A stretch of DNA of 64,000 nt, taken from the NCBI RefSeq assembly GCF_008801405.1, contig NZ_VZPV01000001.1, positions 248,001-312,000 of the forward strand, written 5' to 3'. Source of the DNA: Ralstonia insidiosa (GTDB lineage: Bacteria > Pseudomonadota > Gammaproteobacteria > Burkholderiales > Burkholderiaceae). The translations under genes were made by a program, and so were the position numbers. Under the pieces are notes generated by a model that saw only the letters and a program-made list of their open reading frames with translations, was not told the DNA's origin and did not search any database. Of this stretch, positions 29,902 to 40,577 are shown piece by piece (positions within the stretch are counted from its first letter, which is position 1; each line of letters opens with the position of its first letter).

Positions 29902-30849
29902 TTATTCCTCGCTGATCATCCCGACGAATGCGTGCGCCGCGCGGCGCATCCATTCGCGTGCGCGCTCGACGTCGGGTTGCATGCGCGCAAAGCCGTGCGT
30001 CATACCTGACGCTTCAATGGTGATGACCTGCGCGCCGTGCTGCACGAGGTAGTCGGCGTAGTGCAGGCCGTCGTCGCGCAGCACGTCGTGTGCGGCCACG
30101 ATGACCACCGTGTCGGGCGGCGTGTATTTCGGCGGCTGCGCCATCAGGTAGATGCGCCCGTCCTGCTCAGCCAACGACTTGGTCAGCGCTTCAGCACCGA
30201 TGAACTTCTCCCAGTACCAGCGCATATCGTCGCGCGTGAGGCCAGGCCCTTGCGCGAAGGCGTTGTAGCTCTCGCTGCCGAAGGCGGGTGTGCTCACCGG
30301 GTAGACCAGCAGCTGCGCGTTGACGAGGCCCGGGCGCACGCTTGCCGTAGCTTGCACGGCGAGATGCCCGCCCGCGCTATCCCCGCCCACGGCCAGAAAA
30401 TCGGGATCGACCCCGAGGCTTGAGCGCTGCTCCGCCAGGTACACCAGCGCATCCCGCGCATCATCGGCCGGCACAGGAAACGGATGTTCAGGGGCAAGGC
30501 GATAGTCCACGCTCACGACCGCACAGCCGGTGTCCTGTGCGAGCAGCGCTGCCAGCATGCGGTGCGTCGTGCGCGGCGCGCCCACCACCCAGCCGCCGCC
30601 GTGAAACCACACCAGCATGCGCGGCGTGGCCACGTGCTTCGGCCGAAAGACGATCGCATCCAGCGTGCGGCCCGGCAGCGGCAGGCTCAGGTCGGATGCT
30701 TCAACGCTGTCCGGATCGGGTCGATCGGAGAGCGCGGCAATCGCCTCGAAGCGCTCGCGTTGGGCGGGGGCATCTTCGGGCGCAGGCAACGCGCCAAAGC
30801 GCTCGGCAACGCGTTGATAGAACTGCAGGATCTGCGGATCGACGGCCAT
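29902..30849 (-). CDS. Alpha/beta hydrolase, hormone-sensitive-lipase-like esterase
   Basis: 315 residues. Oxyanion HGGGW at 83-87, nucleophile Ser158 in GDSAGG, and Asp255 (HDVLRDD) with His285 (GMTHGF) complete the catalytic triad of family IV esterases. There is no signal peptide, so it acts in the cytoplasm on short acyl esters. Flanking genes do not suggest a pathway. Confidence 0.93.
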   Translation of the reverse strand: MAVDPQILQFYQRVAERFGALPAPEDAPAQRERFEAIAALSDRPDPDSVEASDLSLPLPGRTLDAIVFRPKHVATPRMLVWFHGGGWVVGAPRTTHRMLAALLAQDTGCAVVSVDYRLAPEHPFPVPADDARDALVYLAEQRSSLGVDPDFLAVGGDSAGGHLAVQATASVRPGLVNAQLLVYPVSTPAFGSESYNAFAQGPGLTRDDMRWYWEKFIGAEALTKSLAEQDGRIYLMAQPPKYTPPDTVVIVAAHDVLRDDGLHYADYLVQHGAQVITIEASGMTHGFARMQPDVERAREWMRRAAHAFVGMISEE

Positions 30850-30915
30850 GGTGCGGATGCTTCGTGCAAGTTTCGATGACCGTCGAAGTGTAGCGCGTGA
30901 GCTTCAACGCCCGCT

Positions 30916-31323
30916 TTAACTTCCACGGTACGTCGAGAAGCCGAACGGACTGAGCAGCAGCGGGATGTGATAGTGCTGCGCCGCGTCCTGCACGTGAAAG
31001 ACGACGGGCACCTCGGGGAAGAACGTAGCCGTGTGATGCGCGCTGAAGTAATCGCCGGTATGGAAGGTCGCACGGTAGTCGCCAGCAGCAAGCGGCTGGT
31101 CCGCTTTCAGTAGCGTCTTGATGCGGCCGTCGGCATCGGTCGTGCCGCGGGCGATGGTGTGCCAGGCACCGCCCGTACGGGCCTCTAGCGTGACGCGCAT
31201 GTCGGCTGCGGGTGTGCCGGTTTGCTGATCGAGCACGTGCACGCTCAGGCCGCCTTCAGCAGCAACCGCCAGGGACGATGCGGCGGCCAGGGCGATGGTC
31301 GAGATCCAGTGTCGGAATGGCAT
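30916..31323 (-). CDS. uraH: Exported 5-hydroxyisourate hydrolase (transthyretin-related)
   Basis: Hydrolyses 5-hydroxyisourate to OHCU in uric acid breakdown. 135 residues from ATG 31323 (MPFRHWISTIALAAASSLAVAA), a signal peptide, so the enzyme is periplasmic. The active site residues are all present: His29 in LSVHVLD, Arg67 in TDADGR, His119 in HYHIPLLLSP, and the C-terminal YRGS (132-135). No other purine-catabolic genes are next to it. An in-frame start 27 bp upstream (31350) would only add residues ahead of the signal. Confidence 0.9.
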   Translation of the reverse strand: MPFRHWISTIALAAASSLAVAAEGGLSVHVLDQQTGTPAADMRVTLEARTGGAWHTIARGTTDADGRIKTLLKADQPLAAGDYRATFHTGDYFSAHHTATFFPEVPVVFHVQDAAQHYHIPLLLSPFGFSTYRGS

Positions 31324-31397
31324 GGGGGCTCCTTGAAAGTTGGAGCCCAAAGCCTAGGTGAAACGCTCTCGGTTTACCGTCATAAATGGTGGCGCTT

Positions 31398-31859
31398 TCA
31401 GGCGCGCTCGCCGATACCGAGTCGCCAGTGCTCGATCTTGGTACAGCGGTCCTGCACCGCTGGAATGCCGGCGGCGCGCGCGACGGCCATTGCCTCATCG
31501 TTGACGATGCCCAGCTGCACCCAGATGCCGCCCACGCCCACGGCAATGGCTTCCTGCACAACGGGCAGCACCTGCTCTGCGCGGCGGAAGATGTCGACCA
31601 GGTCGATGCGCTGGCCGGCGGCTGCCAGTGTTGTTGCCGCTTCGGCCAGCGTGCCGTAGCACGGCTCGCCCAGCACGTCTTCACCAGCGTGCTGCGGGTT
31701 GACCGGCACGATGCGATAGCCGGCTTGCTGCAGATAGCGCGCCACGTCATAGCTCGGCCGCGTGGGGCGCGGTGAGAGACCCACCACGGCGATGGTCTTG
31801 CCGGACAGCAGCCGGCGCATGATGGCTTGTTCGTCGACGTAGGAAGGACTGGCGGACAT
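31398..31859 (-). CDS. CoA-binding domain protein (YccU type)
   Basis: 153 residues from MSASPSYVDEQAIM (ATG 31859). One Rossmann-type CoA_binding domain: KTIAVVGLSPRPTRPSYDVA (35-54 region) with the nucleotide loop, then GYRIVPVNPQH and IDLVDIFRRAEQVLPVV. No catalytic residues are evident; the family is found widely and its role in cells is unclear. It is 20 bp from the start-proximal gene 31880-33034 on the same strand and probably co-transcribed with it. Confidence 0.85.
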   Translation of the reverse strand: MSASPSYVDEQAIMRRLLSGKTIAVVGLSPRPTRPSYDVARYLQQAGYRIVPVNPQHAGEDVLGEPCYGTLAEAATTLAAAGQRIDLVDIFRRAEQVLPVVQEAIAVGVGGIWVQLGIVNDEAMAVARAAGIPAVQDRCTKIEHWRLGIGERA

Positions 31860-31879
31860 GGCGAATGGATAGCGCGTGT

Positions 31880-33034
31880 TCAGGTAGTGGGCCGCTTGCA
31901 CGCGGCACCCAGATCATCGACCCGCACGGCGGCACGGAACGCGCCCGATGAATACGGGCCCACTTCATACGGCCCGTAGTGCACGACGATGCGGTCTCCT
32001 TGGAGCGTAAACGGAAACGCCGGGTTACGCAGATCCTTCTCTTTGAGCACGCCGCGCGTGGCTTCGGGCGCGCCTTCGCGCTTGAGCGCATCGACGATCT
32101 GCGTATTGAAGCTTTGCAGGCAGGTGGGCGTCGGGTTCAGTACATCCGCCAGGGTGATCGGCTGGAAGCCCTGCGCGCCGCGTCGCCAGTTGCCCGCCGT
32201 GAAGCCGTAGTTGCCGTGCGCACCACCGCTGTACGCCCAGACCATGCGCAGCAGGCTCACCGTGTCGCCCAGGCCAACGGCGCTGATGCGGATGACGCAT
32301 TCGGTGTCGTACTGATCGCAGCGGTTGATGCGCAGCGATTGCACCAGCGCATCAACAGCCGCATCGCCGGTCACGGGGTAGCGCTCGGTGATGGTGGCCT
32401 GGCCGGCGGTGCCGGTCACTTCGCGATAGCGCGCTACGCGCTTGAGCGTGAAGGGCTGACTGCGGCCGCCGTCGCTCCAAGTGCCGGTGGCGGCGGTGCC
32501 GTCGGCTGACAACGCGCCGGAGAGCGTACCGCCCTCGCGCACCATGGGCTGGCCGCTGGGGTCGAGAGCATCGGCGCGCTCACGCCACACGAAGCGGCGT
32601 TCGGGCGCGTTGCGGCCTTCGATGGTCCACATGGTGCGGCCTTGGGGGCGGTCATCGTAGGCATCGCCGGTGAGCGTGTCAGCGACCGGGTCCTTGTCCT
32701 GGTCACGCGCCTTGGGAGGCGGGTCGTACACGCTCAGCCAGACGTTCCAGCCGGGGTTGTCGGCTCCCTTGCCGACCGTGCCTTGCCAGAACGTGCCGGC
32801 GTGGCGTTCGCGTGGGTCCTGCGGTTTTGCAAGGGGGGTGGCTGGCGTGGAAGCAACAGGTGCAGAGGCGGCAGATGCACTTGCGGGCGCCGTAGACGGC
32901 GCAGAGGCCGCTTCGCCCGCGGCATGTGCCGAACCGACCGCGCAGACTGCCGCCATCAAGGTAACAAAAACGCCGCCTCCGGCCGATTTCCGTGCCGCCG
33001 AATGCGCCCAACAATGCACCGTCTGCCTGTGCAT
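31880..33034 (-). CDS. Secreted DUF3298-containing protein
   Basis: 384 residues with signal peptide (VFVTLMAAVCAVGSAHAAG near 22-40). An Ala/Ser/Pro-rich linker (about 40-70) follows. The C-terminal half (about 200-380) has the DUF3298 pattern: YSGGAHGNYGFTAGNW, ITLADVLNP, FTLQGDRIVVHYGPYEVGPY. Such domains occur in the extracytoplasmic part of RsiV-type proteins and in secreted proteins that bind lysozyme-like ligands; the function here is unknown. The ATG at 33034 is used; a second Met at residue 27 is also possible but would trim the signal. Confidence 0.75.
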   Translation of the reverse strand: MHRQTVHCWAHSAARKSAGGGVFVTLMAAVCAVGSAHAAGEAASAPSTAPASASAASAPVASTPATPLAKPQDPRERHAGTFWQGTVGKGADNPGWNVWLSVYDPPPKARDQDKDPVADTLTGDAYDDRPQGRTMWTIEGRNAPERRFVWRERADALDPSGQPMVREGGTLSGALSADGTAATGTWSDGGRSQPFTLKRVARYREVTGTAGQATITERYPVTGDAAVDALVQSLRINRCDQYDTECVIRISAVGLGDTVSLLRMVWAYSGGAHGNYGFTAGNWRRGAQGFQPITLADVLNPTPTCLQSFNTQIVDALKREGAPEATRGVLKEKDLRNPAFPFTLQGDRIVVHYGPYEVGPYSSGAFRAAVRVDDLGAACKRPTT

Positions 33035-33617
33035 GCTTCCCTCCTATGACCCAACACCCCAGACGGGTCCGCACGTGGCAGGCCCGCCTATCCTCAAGCC
33101 CCGCGCCCCTGCGCGGCAGAGTCGTGGGACTGTGCAGGTGCAGCAGACGTTCCCCAGAACGTGCTTTCCAGCGCTTGTTGCACCACGCCAGGCGGGTTCT
33201 TACAGCACTTGCATTCGATTGCAATCCGACACATTTTGTTACGCCTTGTGGCCCCCTCGTCGCCCACAATGCCTCGGCACGCGACGTCTTTGTGTCCAAT
33301 TGTTGTGCGCCAGCCGGGTTCTCTTCCCAGCAATGCGGCGCACACCAGACACGGCGGTTGCGCTGCGAGGTTACCCCTTCCTTTCGAATTGACCCCTCGA
33401 AGGGATTTCCCGTCCGCGCGGTGCTCCCCGGCCCGCGCGCTTTTTTTTGCCTGCGCACTTTGCGTAAGCACCCCCTCACGGGTGAGCACGGTCCGTGCCG
33501 CCGCATGGTCCCTCCCCCGATACACGCCCTTACAAAGCCAGGTCGACCCTTCGCCGCCTGCTGCGTTAAATGGAGACATCCACGCGGCACGTGCCGCCAC
33601 AAAAACGAGGGCTCATC
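33035..33617. other. Intergenic region between DUF3298 and FecR-domain genes
   Basis: 583 bp between divergent genes, so both promoters are expected here. No supported coding frame. The clear element is an intrinsic terminator on the plus strand at 33415-33448 with no coding gene before it. A second short hairpin, CCCT/AGGG, is at 33395-33404. Confidence 0.5.
33380..33448 (+). ncRNA. Candidate small RNA ended by an orphan terminator
   Basis: Two hairpins in a row: CCCT-CGA-AGGG at about 33394-33404, then CGCGCGG (33415-33421) with CCGCGCG (33433-33439), followed by C and eight T. No gene on the plus strand lies within 3 kb upstream for this terminator to serve. A trans-acting small RNA or a premature-termination leader for the FecR-domain gene would both explain it. 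The 5' end is guessed; no promoter was identified. Confidence 0.35.
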
Positions 33618-35969
33618 ATGTCCACCACTCCATCCCGCCGTTCTCTCCGTCTCTCCGGTGTGCGGCTGCCGCACGTGTTGCGCGCCGTGGGTATTGCCGC
33701 GGTGCTGCTGGTCTGCGGGTCGCGCGCGGCGCTGGCCGCTGATCCGGCGTCGCGCGTTGCGCGGCTGTCTGACTTTTCGGGTGCGGTGAGCTTTGCGCCT
33801 GCCGGCTCCGACGACTGGGCCGGCGCCACCCTCAACCGCCCATTCACGACTGGCGACCGACTCTGGTCCGACCAGGGCAGCCGCAGCGAGCTGCACGTCG
33901 GCTCCACCGCGCTGCGCCTCGGCCAGAACACCGGCGCCACGCTGGTCGACCTGGATGATCGCAATACGCAAGTCAAGCTGACGCAGGGCGCCTTGTCGGT
34001 ACGCGTGCGGGCGTTGCCGCCCGATCAGACCATCGAGATCGATACGCCGAACCTCGCCTTCACACCGCAGGCGCCGGGTGAGTACCGCCTCGACGTGGCT
34101 CCCGATGGCTCCAGCACCACCGTCACTGTCTGGCACGGTCAGGGCACGGCCTATGGCGACGATCGCTCGACCCCGCTGGGCGCTGGCCAGCAGATCCGCT
34201 TTGGCGGCACCGACCTGGCCGAGGCCGGTGGCATGGACAACCCCGGCCGCGACGGCTTCGACCGCTGGGCCGAATCGCGCGACGCGCGCGAAGATGCTTC
34301 AATCTCGGCCCGCTACGTCGGCCGCGAAATGACCGGCTACGAAGCCCTGGACGGCTACGGCTCATGGCGCGAGGAAGACGGCTACGGCGCCGTGTGGGTG
34401 CCGAGCGCGGTGCCAACCGGCTGGGCGCCGTATCGCACGGGCCACTGGGCATGGGTCGCACCGTGGGGCTGGACGTGGGTTGACGATCAGCCGTGGGGCT
34501 TCGCGCCGTTCCACTATGGCCGCTGGGCCTATGTGGGCGCGACGTGGTGCTGGGTTCCGGGGCCGGTGGTACCGCGTCCGGTGTATGCGCCGGCGCTGGT
34601 CGGTTTTGTGGGCGGTGGCGGTGGCGGCGGTGTGAGCTGGGGCATCAACATCTCGATCGGCTCGCCGGGCGTCGCGTGGTTCCCGCTGGCGCCAGGCGAG
34701 GCGTATCGCCCCGTGTATGCCGCCAGTCCCACCTACGTCACCAACATCAACAAGACGGTGGTGGTGAACAACGTCACGGTCAACAAGACGATCATCAACA
34801 ACAACGTGACCAACATCACCAATGTGAACCGCGTCACGTATGTCAACGCCAACAACCCCGCCGCACTGACGGCCGTACCCGCCAAGACATTCGTGAGCGG
34901 CCAGCCGGTCGGCCCGGCGATGACGACACTGCGCCCCGAGCAGATGCGCGCGCAACTTGCGCATGCGCAGATTGTGTCAACGCCCGCGCTGGCACCGGTG
35001 AAGGCAAGCCTGGTGGGCGCGGCTGCCGCCAACGGTGCGCATCCGTTGCCGCCGGCACAGGTGTTCTCGCGGCAAGCCATTGCTGTGCGCGCACCGCAGG
35101 CGCCGGCGGGTGGGCACGATGCATTGGCCGAGCGCTTCCACGCCCAAGGCGGCACGTTGGCCGGCGCCGGCCCGGCGTGGACGGGCGGCAATGCCCCCGC
35201 GCACATCGCACCGGTACGTGGCCCCGCCAATGCCGGCGTGCAACCGATGCCGGTGGGTGCGCAGGCGGCTGGTCTGCGCCTCACGCGCGCCACACCGGCC
35301 AACATGCCGCATGGTGAAGGTGCGCCGCGCCCAGGCAACGAACCCAATGGCCCGCGCGGTGCCAACAACGAGCCGATGCCGGGGAATGCACAAGCCCCGC
35401 ATGGCGCACAGCCGCCTGCGCCGCAAGCCTTCACGGCGCCGGGCACGACCACGCGCCCCGGACAACAACCCGGTGCACAGCCCCCGCAGGAGCAACGTCG
35501 TGGTGAGGAGCGCGCCGTCTTGCCCAAGCCCGCGCTGCCCCCGCAGTCGCCCACCGGGATGACGTCACGTCCGCAGCCGCAGGAAGGCATGCGCGGCGAG
35601 GAGCATCGTCCGGTGCAGGCGCAACAACCACAACCGCACCCCGCTGAAGTCATCCGGCCGACCGCACCCGCTCCGCAGGAACGCCCGCGCCCAGAGCCGC
35701 AAGCGCAACCGCGTCCTGAGCCGCGTCAGTCTGAGCAGCACTTCGAAGCGCCGCGCCCATCGGCACAGTCGCCGCGTCCGGTGGAAATTCACCCGTCGCA
35801 ACCGCTGCCTCGGCCCGAACCGCGTCCGGAGTCGCCGCGTCCGCAGCCCCAGCCGCAACCTCAACCGCCGCACGTCGAGCATCATGAAGCCGCGCCCGCA
35901 CAGCAGCCTCACCCACAAGGCCAAGGCGGCGGCCACAACGAGCAGCACCGTGAAGAGGACCACCGCTAA
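33618..35969 (+). CDS. Exported FecR / DUF6600-type protein with Pro/Gln-rich tail
   Basis: 783 residues from ATG 33618, with GAGG ahead of the start. Signal peptide about residues 20-41 (VGIAAVLLVCGSRAALA). A FecR-type domain follows (about 50-190: GAVSFAPAGSDDWAGATLN, GDRLWSDQGSRSELHVG). The Trp/Tyr-rich repeats near 235-310 (YGSWREEDGYGAVWVP, GHWAWVAPWGWTWVDD, FHYGRWAY) match DUF6600. A Val/Asn-rich strand and a long Pro/Gln/Glu/His-rich low-complexity tail (about 560-783) end the chain. It may be envelope- or cell-wall-associated; no enzyme motif is visible. Related proteins are common in Ralstonia. Confidence 0.8.
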   Translation: MSTTPSRRSLRLSGVRLPHVLRAVGIAAVLLVCGSRAALAADPASRVARLSDFSGAVSFAPAGSDDWAGATLNRPFTTGDRLWSDQGSRSELHVGSTALRLGQNTGATLVDLDDRNTQVKLTQGALSVRVRALPPDQTIEIDTPNLAFTPQAPGEYRLDVAPDGSSTTVTVWHGQGTAYGDDRSTPLGAGQQIRFGGTDLAEAGGMDNPGRDGFDRWAESRDAREDASISARYVGREMTGYEALDGYGSWREEDGYGAVWVPSAVPTGWAPYRTGHWAWVAPWGWTWVDDQPWGFAPFHYGRWAYVGATWCWVPGPVVPRPVYAPALVGFVGGGGGGGVSWGINISIGSPGVAWFPLAPGEAYRPVYAASPTYVTNINKTVVVNNVTVNKTIINNNVTNITNVNRVTYVNANNPAALTAVPAKTFVSGQPVGPAMTTLRPEQMRAQLAHAQIVSTPALAPVKASLVGAAAANGAHPLPPAQVFSRQAIAVRAPQAPAGGHDALAERFHAQGGTLAGAGPAWTGGNAPAHIAPVRGPANAGVQPMPVGAQAAGLRLTRATPANMPHGEGAPRPGNEPNGPRGANNEPMPGNAQAPHGAQPPAPQAFTAPGTTTRPGQQPGAQPPQEQRRGEERAVLPKPALPPQSPTGMTSRPQPQEGMRGEEHRPVQAQQPQPHPAEVIRPTAPAPQERPRPEPQAQPRPEPRQSEQHFEAPRPSAQSPRPVEIHPSQPLPRPEPRPESPRPQPQPQPQPPHVEHHEAAPAQQPHPQGQGGGHNEQHREEDHR

Positions 35970-35991
35970 GCAGCAGTAAGTAGCGACAGGC

Positions 35992-36023
35992 AACAAAAAA
36001 GCAGCCCGTTTGGGCTGCTTTTT
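35992..36023. terminator. Bidirectional terminator between FecR-domain gene and atpC
   Basis: AAAAAAGCAGCCC-GTTT-GGGCTGCTTTTTC: a 7-bp stem (36001-36007/36012-36018) flanked by A and T runs, so it can end both the plus-strand gene and the minus-strand atp operon. Confidence 0.9.
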
Positions 36024-36068
36024 CTTGGGTCATACCGACCTGCCAGGCAGATCGGCAATCACCGGCGT

Positions 36069-36485
36069 TCAGCGCTTGCGACGCAGGCGCGCGATTGCGG
36101 CCAACTGCGCAGCGGCCACGGCCAGTTCACCTTGGGCACGAGCCAGATCGATGTCGCTGCTTTGGTTCTGCAGCGCCTCTTCGGCCGCACGCTTGGCTTC
36201 GTTCGCCTTGGCTTCGTCCAGGTCGTGACCGCGGATTGCGGTATCGGCCAGCACGGTCACCTTCTTCGGCTGCACTTCGAGAATGCCACCGGCAACGAAC
36301 ACGAACTCTTCGCCGCCATCTTCCTTCTCGATGCGCACGGCGCCCGGCTTGATGCGCGTGATCAGCGGCGTGTGACCGGGCAGAATGCCCAGCTCACCAG
36401 CCTCGCCCGGCAGCGCCACAAACTTGGCATTGCCGGAGAAGATCTCGTGCTCAGCGCTGACGACGTCTACATGAATGGTTGCCAT
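36069..36485 (-). CDS. atpC: F1F0 ATP synthase epsilon subunit
   Basis: Regulatory central-stalk subunit of F1. 138 residues: N-terminal beta-sandwich (IHVDVVSAEHEIFSGNAKFV, LGILPGHTPLITRIKPG) and the C-terminal helical hairpin (about 85-138) that inhibits rotation. It is the last gene of atpIBEFHAGDC and precedes the bidirectional terminator. Confidence 0.97.
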   Translation of the reverse strand: MATIHVDVVSAEHEIFSGNAKFVALPGEAGELGILPGHTPLITRIKPGAVRIEKEDGGEEFVFVAGGILEVQPKKVTVLADTAIRGHDLDEAKANEAKRAAEEALQNQSSDIDLARAQGELAVAAAQLAAIARLRRKR

Positions 36486-36574
36486 CTCGATTCCTTTGCT
36501 CAGAAAAGCGGCTCTCCGAGAATGTCAGAAAGCCAGTACTGGCCCCGGCTTACGCACAGGGCCAGACATCGCTC

Positions 36575-37984
<1,410 letters not shown>

Positions 37985-38020
37985 TTGTATCTCCAATAAC
38001 TTGATTCTTTGCCGTGGCTA

Positions 38021-38896
38021 TCAGACTGCCGCTGCGCCGCTGACGATTTCGGACAGTTCCTTCGTGATCGCTGCCTGACGGGTCTTGTTGTAGACCAGTT
38101 GCAGTTCGCCGATCACGTTCTTCGCGTTGTCCGAAGCCGCCTTCATCGCCACCATCCGGGCCGATTGCTCGGAGGCCATGTTCTCGGCCACCGCCTGGTA
38201 CACCAGCGCCTCGACGTAGCGGATCAGCAGCTCGTCGACCACCGTTTGTGCGTCCGGCTCGTAGATGTAGTCCCACGAGTAGGCTTGCTTCTCGGCGTCG
38301 GTCTGCGTCAGCTTGTCGGCCGTGAGCGGCAGCAGCTGCTCAACCACCGGCTCCTGCTTCATCGTGTTGATGAAGCGGGTGTACGCGAGGTACACGGCAT
38401 CGATCTCGCCAGCGTTGAACGCGTCGAGCTGAACCTTGATCGCGCCGATCAGCTTTTCCAGATGCGGCGTGTCACCCAGGTGCACGACGTTCGAGACGAC
38501 GTTCGCGCCAATACGGCCGAGGAACTGCATACCCTTGGTACCGATGGCCGTGGCCTGCGTCTCAATGCCCTTGCCCTGCTGCTCGCGCAGCTGGTTGGTG
38601 ACGGCGCGCAGCACGTTGGTGTTCAAGCCACCGCACAGGCCCTTGTCCGTCGTCACCACGATCAGGCCGGCACGCTTGATGTCGCGCTCCACCATGAACG
38701 GGTGCTTGTACTCCGGATTGGCCAACGCCATGTGCGCAGCCACGTTGCGGATCTTCTCGGCGTACGGGCGGGCAGCACGCATCCGTTCCTGCGCCTTGCG
38801 CATCTTGGATGCGGCGACCATTTCCATCGCCTTGGTGATCTTGCGCGTGTTTTGCACGCTCTTGATCTTGGTGCGGATTTCTTTTGTTCCGGCCAT
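38021..38896 (-). CDS. atpG: F1F0 ATP synthase gamma subunit
   Basis: Rotating central shaft of F1, 291 residues. N-terminal helix AGTKEIRTKIKSVQNTRKIT with TKAMEMVAASKMRKAQ, and the C-terminal coiled-coil partner MKAASDNAKNVIGELQLVYN with TRQAAITKELSEIV. Both helices that fit inside the alpha3beta3 ring are complete. Confidence 0.98.
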   Translation of the reverse strand: MAGTKEIRTKIKSVQNTRKITKAMEMVAASKMRKAQERMRAARPYAEKIRNVAAHMALANPEYKHPFMVERDIKRAGLIVVTTDKGLCGGLNTNVLRAVTNQLREQQGKGIETQATAIGTKGMQFLGRIGANVVSNVVHLGDTPHLEKLIGAIKVQLDAFNAGEIDAVYLAYTRFINTMKQEPVVEQLLPLTADKLTQTDAEKQAYSWDYIYEPDAQTVVDELLIRYVEALVYQAVAENMASEQSARMVAMKAASDNAKNVIGELQLVYNKTRQAAITKELSEIVSGAAAV

Positions 38897-38973
38897 TTCT
38901 TCCTCTCCGTTCAGTCCTGGCCACGCAGGCCGAATTTCTCAACCTCGTGTGGCCAGTTCCGGGAATGACGCGG

Positions 38974-40515
38974 TTAGAACGCGGCGGACTTCTTGAAATC
39001 CTCGATCGCGGCACGCAGGGCGGCCTCATCGTCCTTCGACAGATCCTTCGTATCTTCGATGCGGTTGATGAGATCGGCGTACTTCGTCTTCAGCGTGTCG
39101 TGCAGGCCCTTTTCGAAAGCCAGGATGTCCTTCACGTCCACGTTGTCGAGGAAGCCATTGTTGGCTGCGTACAGCGACGCGGCCAGCTGCCACACTTGCA
39201 GCGGCTGGTATTGCGGCTGCTTGAGCAGTTCGGTCACGCGGCGGCCGCGCTCGAGCTGCTTGCGGGTCGCTTCGTCCAGGTCGGAAGCGAACTGCGCGAA
39301 CGCAGCCAGTTCACGGTACTGGGCCAAGTCGGTACGGATACCACCGGACAGCTTCTTGATGACCTTGGTCTGAGCGGCACCACCCACACGCGACACCGAG
39401 ATACCGGCGTTGATAGCGGGGCGCACACCTGCGTTGAACAGGTCGGTTTCCAGGAAGATCTGGCCGTCGGTAATCGAGATCACGTTGGTCGGCACGAACG
39501 CGGACACGTCGCCGGCCTGCGTTTCGATCACGGGCAGTGCGGTCAGCGAACCGGTCTTGCCCTTGACTTCACCGTTGGTGATCTTTTCGATGTGGTCAGC
39601 GTTCACACGAGCGGCACGCTCCAGCAGACGCGAGTGCAGGTAGAACACGTCGCCCGGGTAGGCTTCACGGCCCGGCGGGCGGCGCAGCAGCAGCGAAACC
39701 TGACGGTAGGCCCAAGCTTGCTTGGTCAGATCGTCATACACGATCAGAGCATCTTCACCACGGTCGCGGAAGTATTCGCCCATCGTGCAGCCGGCGTAGG
39801 CCGACAGGTACTGCATGGCAGCGGAATCCGAAGCGGCAGCCGCCACCACGATCGTGTATTCCAGCGCGCCGTGCTCTTCGAGCTTGCGCACCACGTTGGC
39901 GATCGTCGAAGCCTTCTGGCCGATTGCCACGTACACGCAGAAGATGCCCTTGCCCTTCTGGTTGATGATGGCGTCGACTGCCACGGCGGTCTTGCCGGTC
40001 TGGCGGTCGCCAATGATCAGCTCACGCTGGCCACGGCCGATCGGCACCATCGCGTCGATCGACTTCAGACCGGTCTGCACCGGCTGGCTCACCGACTGAC
40101 GTGCGATCACGCCCGGAGCGACCTTCTCGATCACGTCCGTCTTCTTGGCGTTGATCGGGCCCTTGCCGTCGATCGGCTGGCCCAGTGCGTTGACCACGCG
40201 GCCCAGCAGTTCCGGACCAACCGGCACTTCCAGAATGCGGCCCGTGCACTTGACTTCCTGGCCTTCGGAAATGTGCTCGTACTCACCCAGGATCACGGCG
40301 CCGACGGAGTCGCGCTCGAGGTTCAGCGCGAGGCCGAACGTGTTGCCCGGGAATTCCAGCATTTCGCCTTGCATCACGCCCGACAGGCCATGAATGCGGC
40401 AGATACCGTCCGTCACGGAGATGACCGTGCCGGTGTTCTTTGCGTCAGCGCCAGCCTTCAAGCCCTCGATACGGGTCTTGATCAGGTCGCTGATCTCGGA
40501 GGGGTTCAGTTGCAT
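38974..40515 (-). CDS. atpA: F1F0 ATP synthase alpha subunit
   Basis: Non-catalytic nucleotide-binding F1 subunit, 513 residues, standard length. Begins MQLNPSEISDLIKTRIEG, the N-terminal helix contacted by delta. The P-loop is GDRQTGKTAVAVDAI. The arginine-finger region PAINAGISVSRVGGAAQ is intact. Confidence 0.98.
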   Translation of the reverse strand: MQLNPSEISDLIKTRIEGLKAGADAKNTGTVISVTDGICRIHGLSGVMQGEMLEFPGNTFGLALNLERDSVGAVILGEYEHISEGQEVKCTGRILEVPVGPELLGRVVNALGQPIDGKGPINAKKTDVIEKVAPGVIARQSVSQPVQTGLKSIDAMVPIGRGQRELIIGDRQTGKTAVAVDAIINQKGKGIFCVYVAIGQKASTIANVVRKLEEHGALEYTIVVAAAASDSAAMQYLSAYAGCTMGEYFRDRGEDALIVYDDLTKQAWAYRQVSLLLRRPPGREAYPGDVFYLHSRLLERAARVNADHIEKITNGEVKGKTGSLTALPVIETQAGDVSAFVPTNVISITDGQIFLETDLFNAGVRPAINAGISVSRVGGAAQTKVIKKLSGGIRTDLAQYRELAAFAQFASDLDEATRKQLERGRRVTELLKQPQYQPLQVWQLAASLYAANNGFLDNVDVKDILAFEKGLHDTLKTKYADLINRIEDTKDLSKDDEAALRAAIEDFKKSAAF

Positions 40516-40577
40516 CGAATGCTCCTAATTCTTCAATCTGTTCGCGGGCAGTCTCATCGGCGCCTCGCGGAACAGCA

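Noticed and set aside
33161..33742. Small plus-strand frame crossing the orphan terminator
   Set aside because: It runs through the terminator and into the FecR-domain start in another frame; composition does not look coded.
34733..35653. Long minus-strand frame opposite the FecR-domain gene
   Set aside because: Cys/Gly/Ala-rich low-complexity shadow of the Pro/Gln-rich tail.
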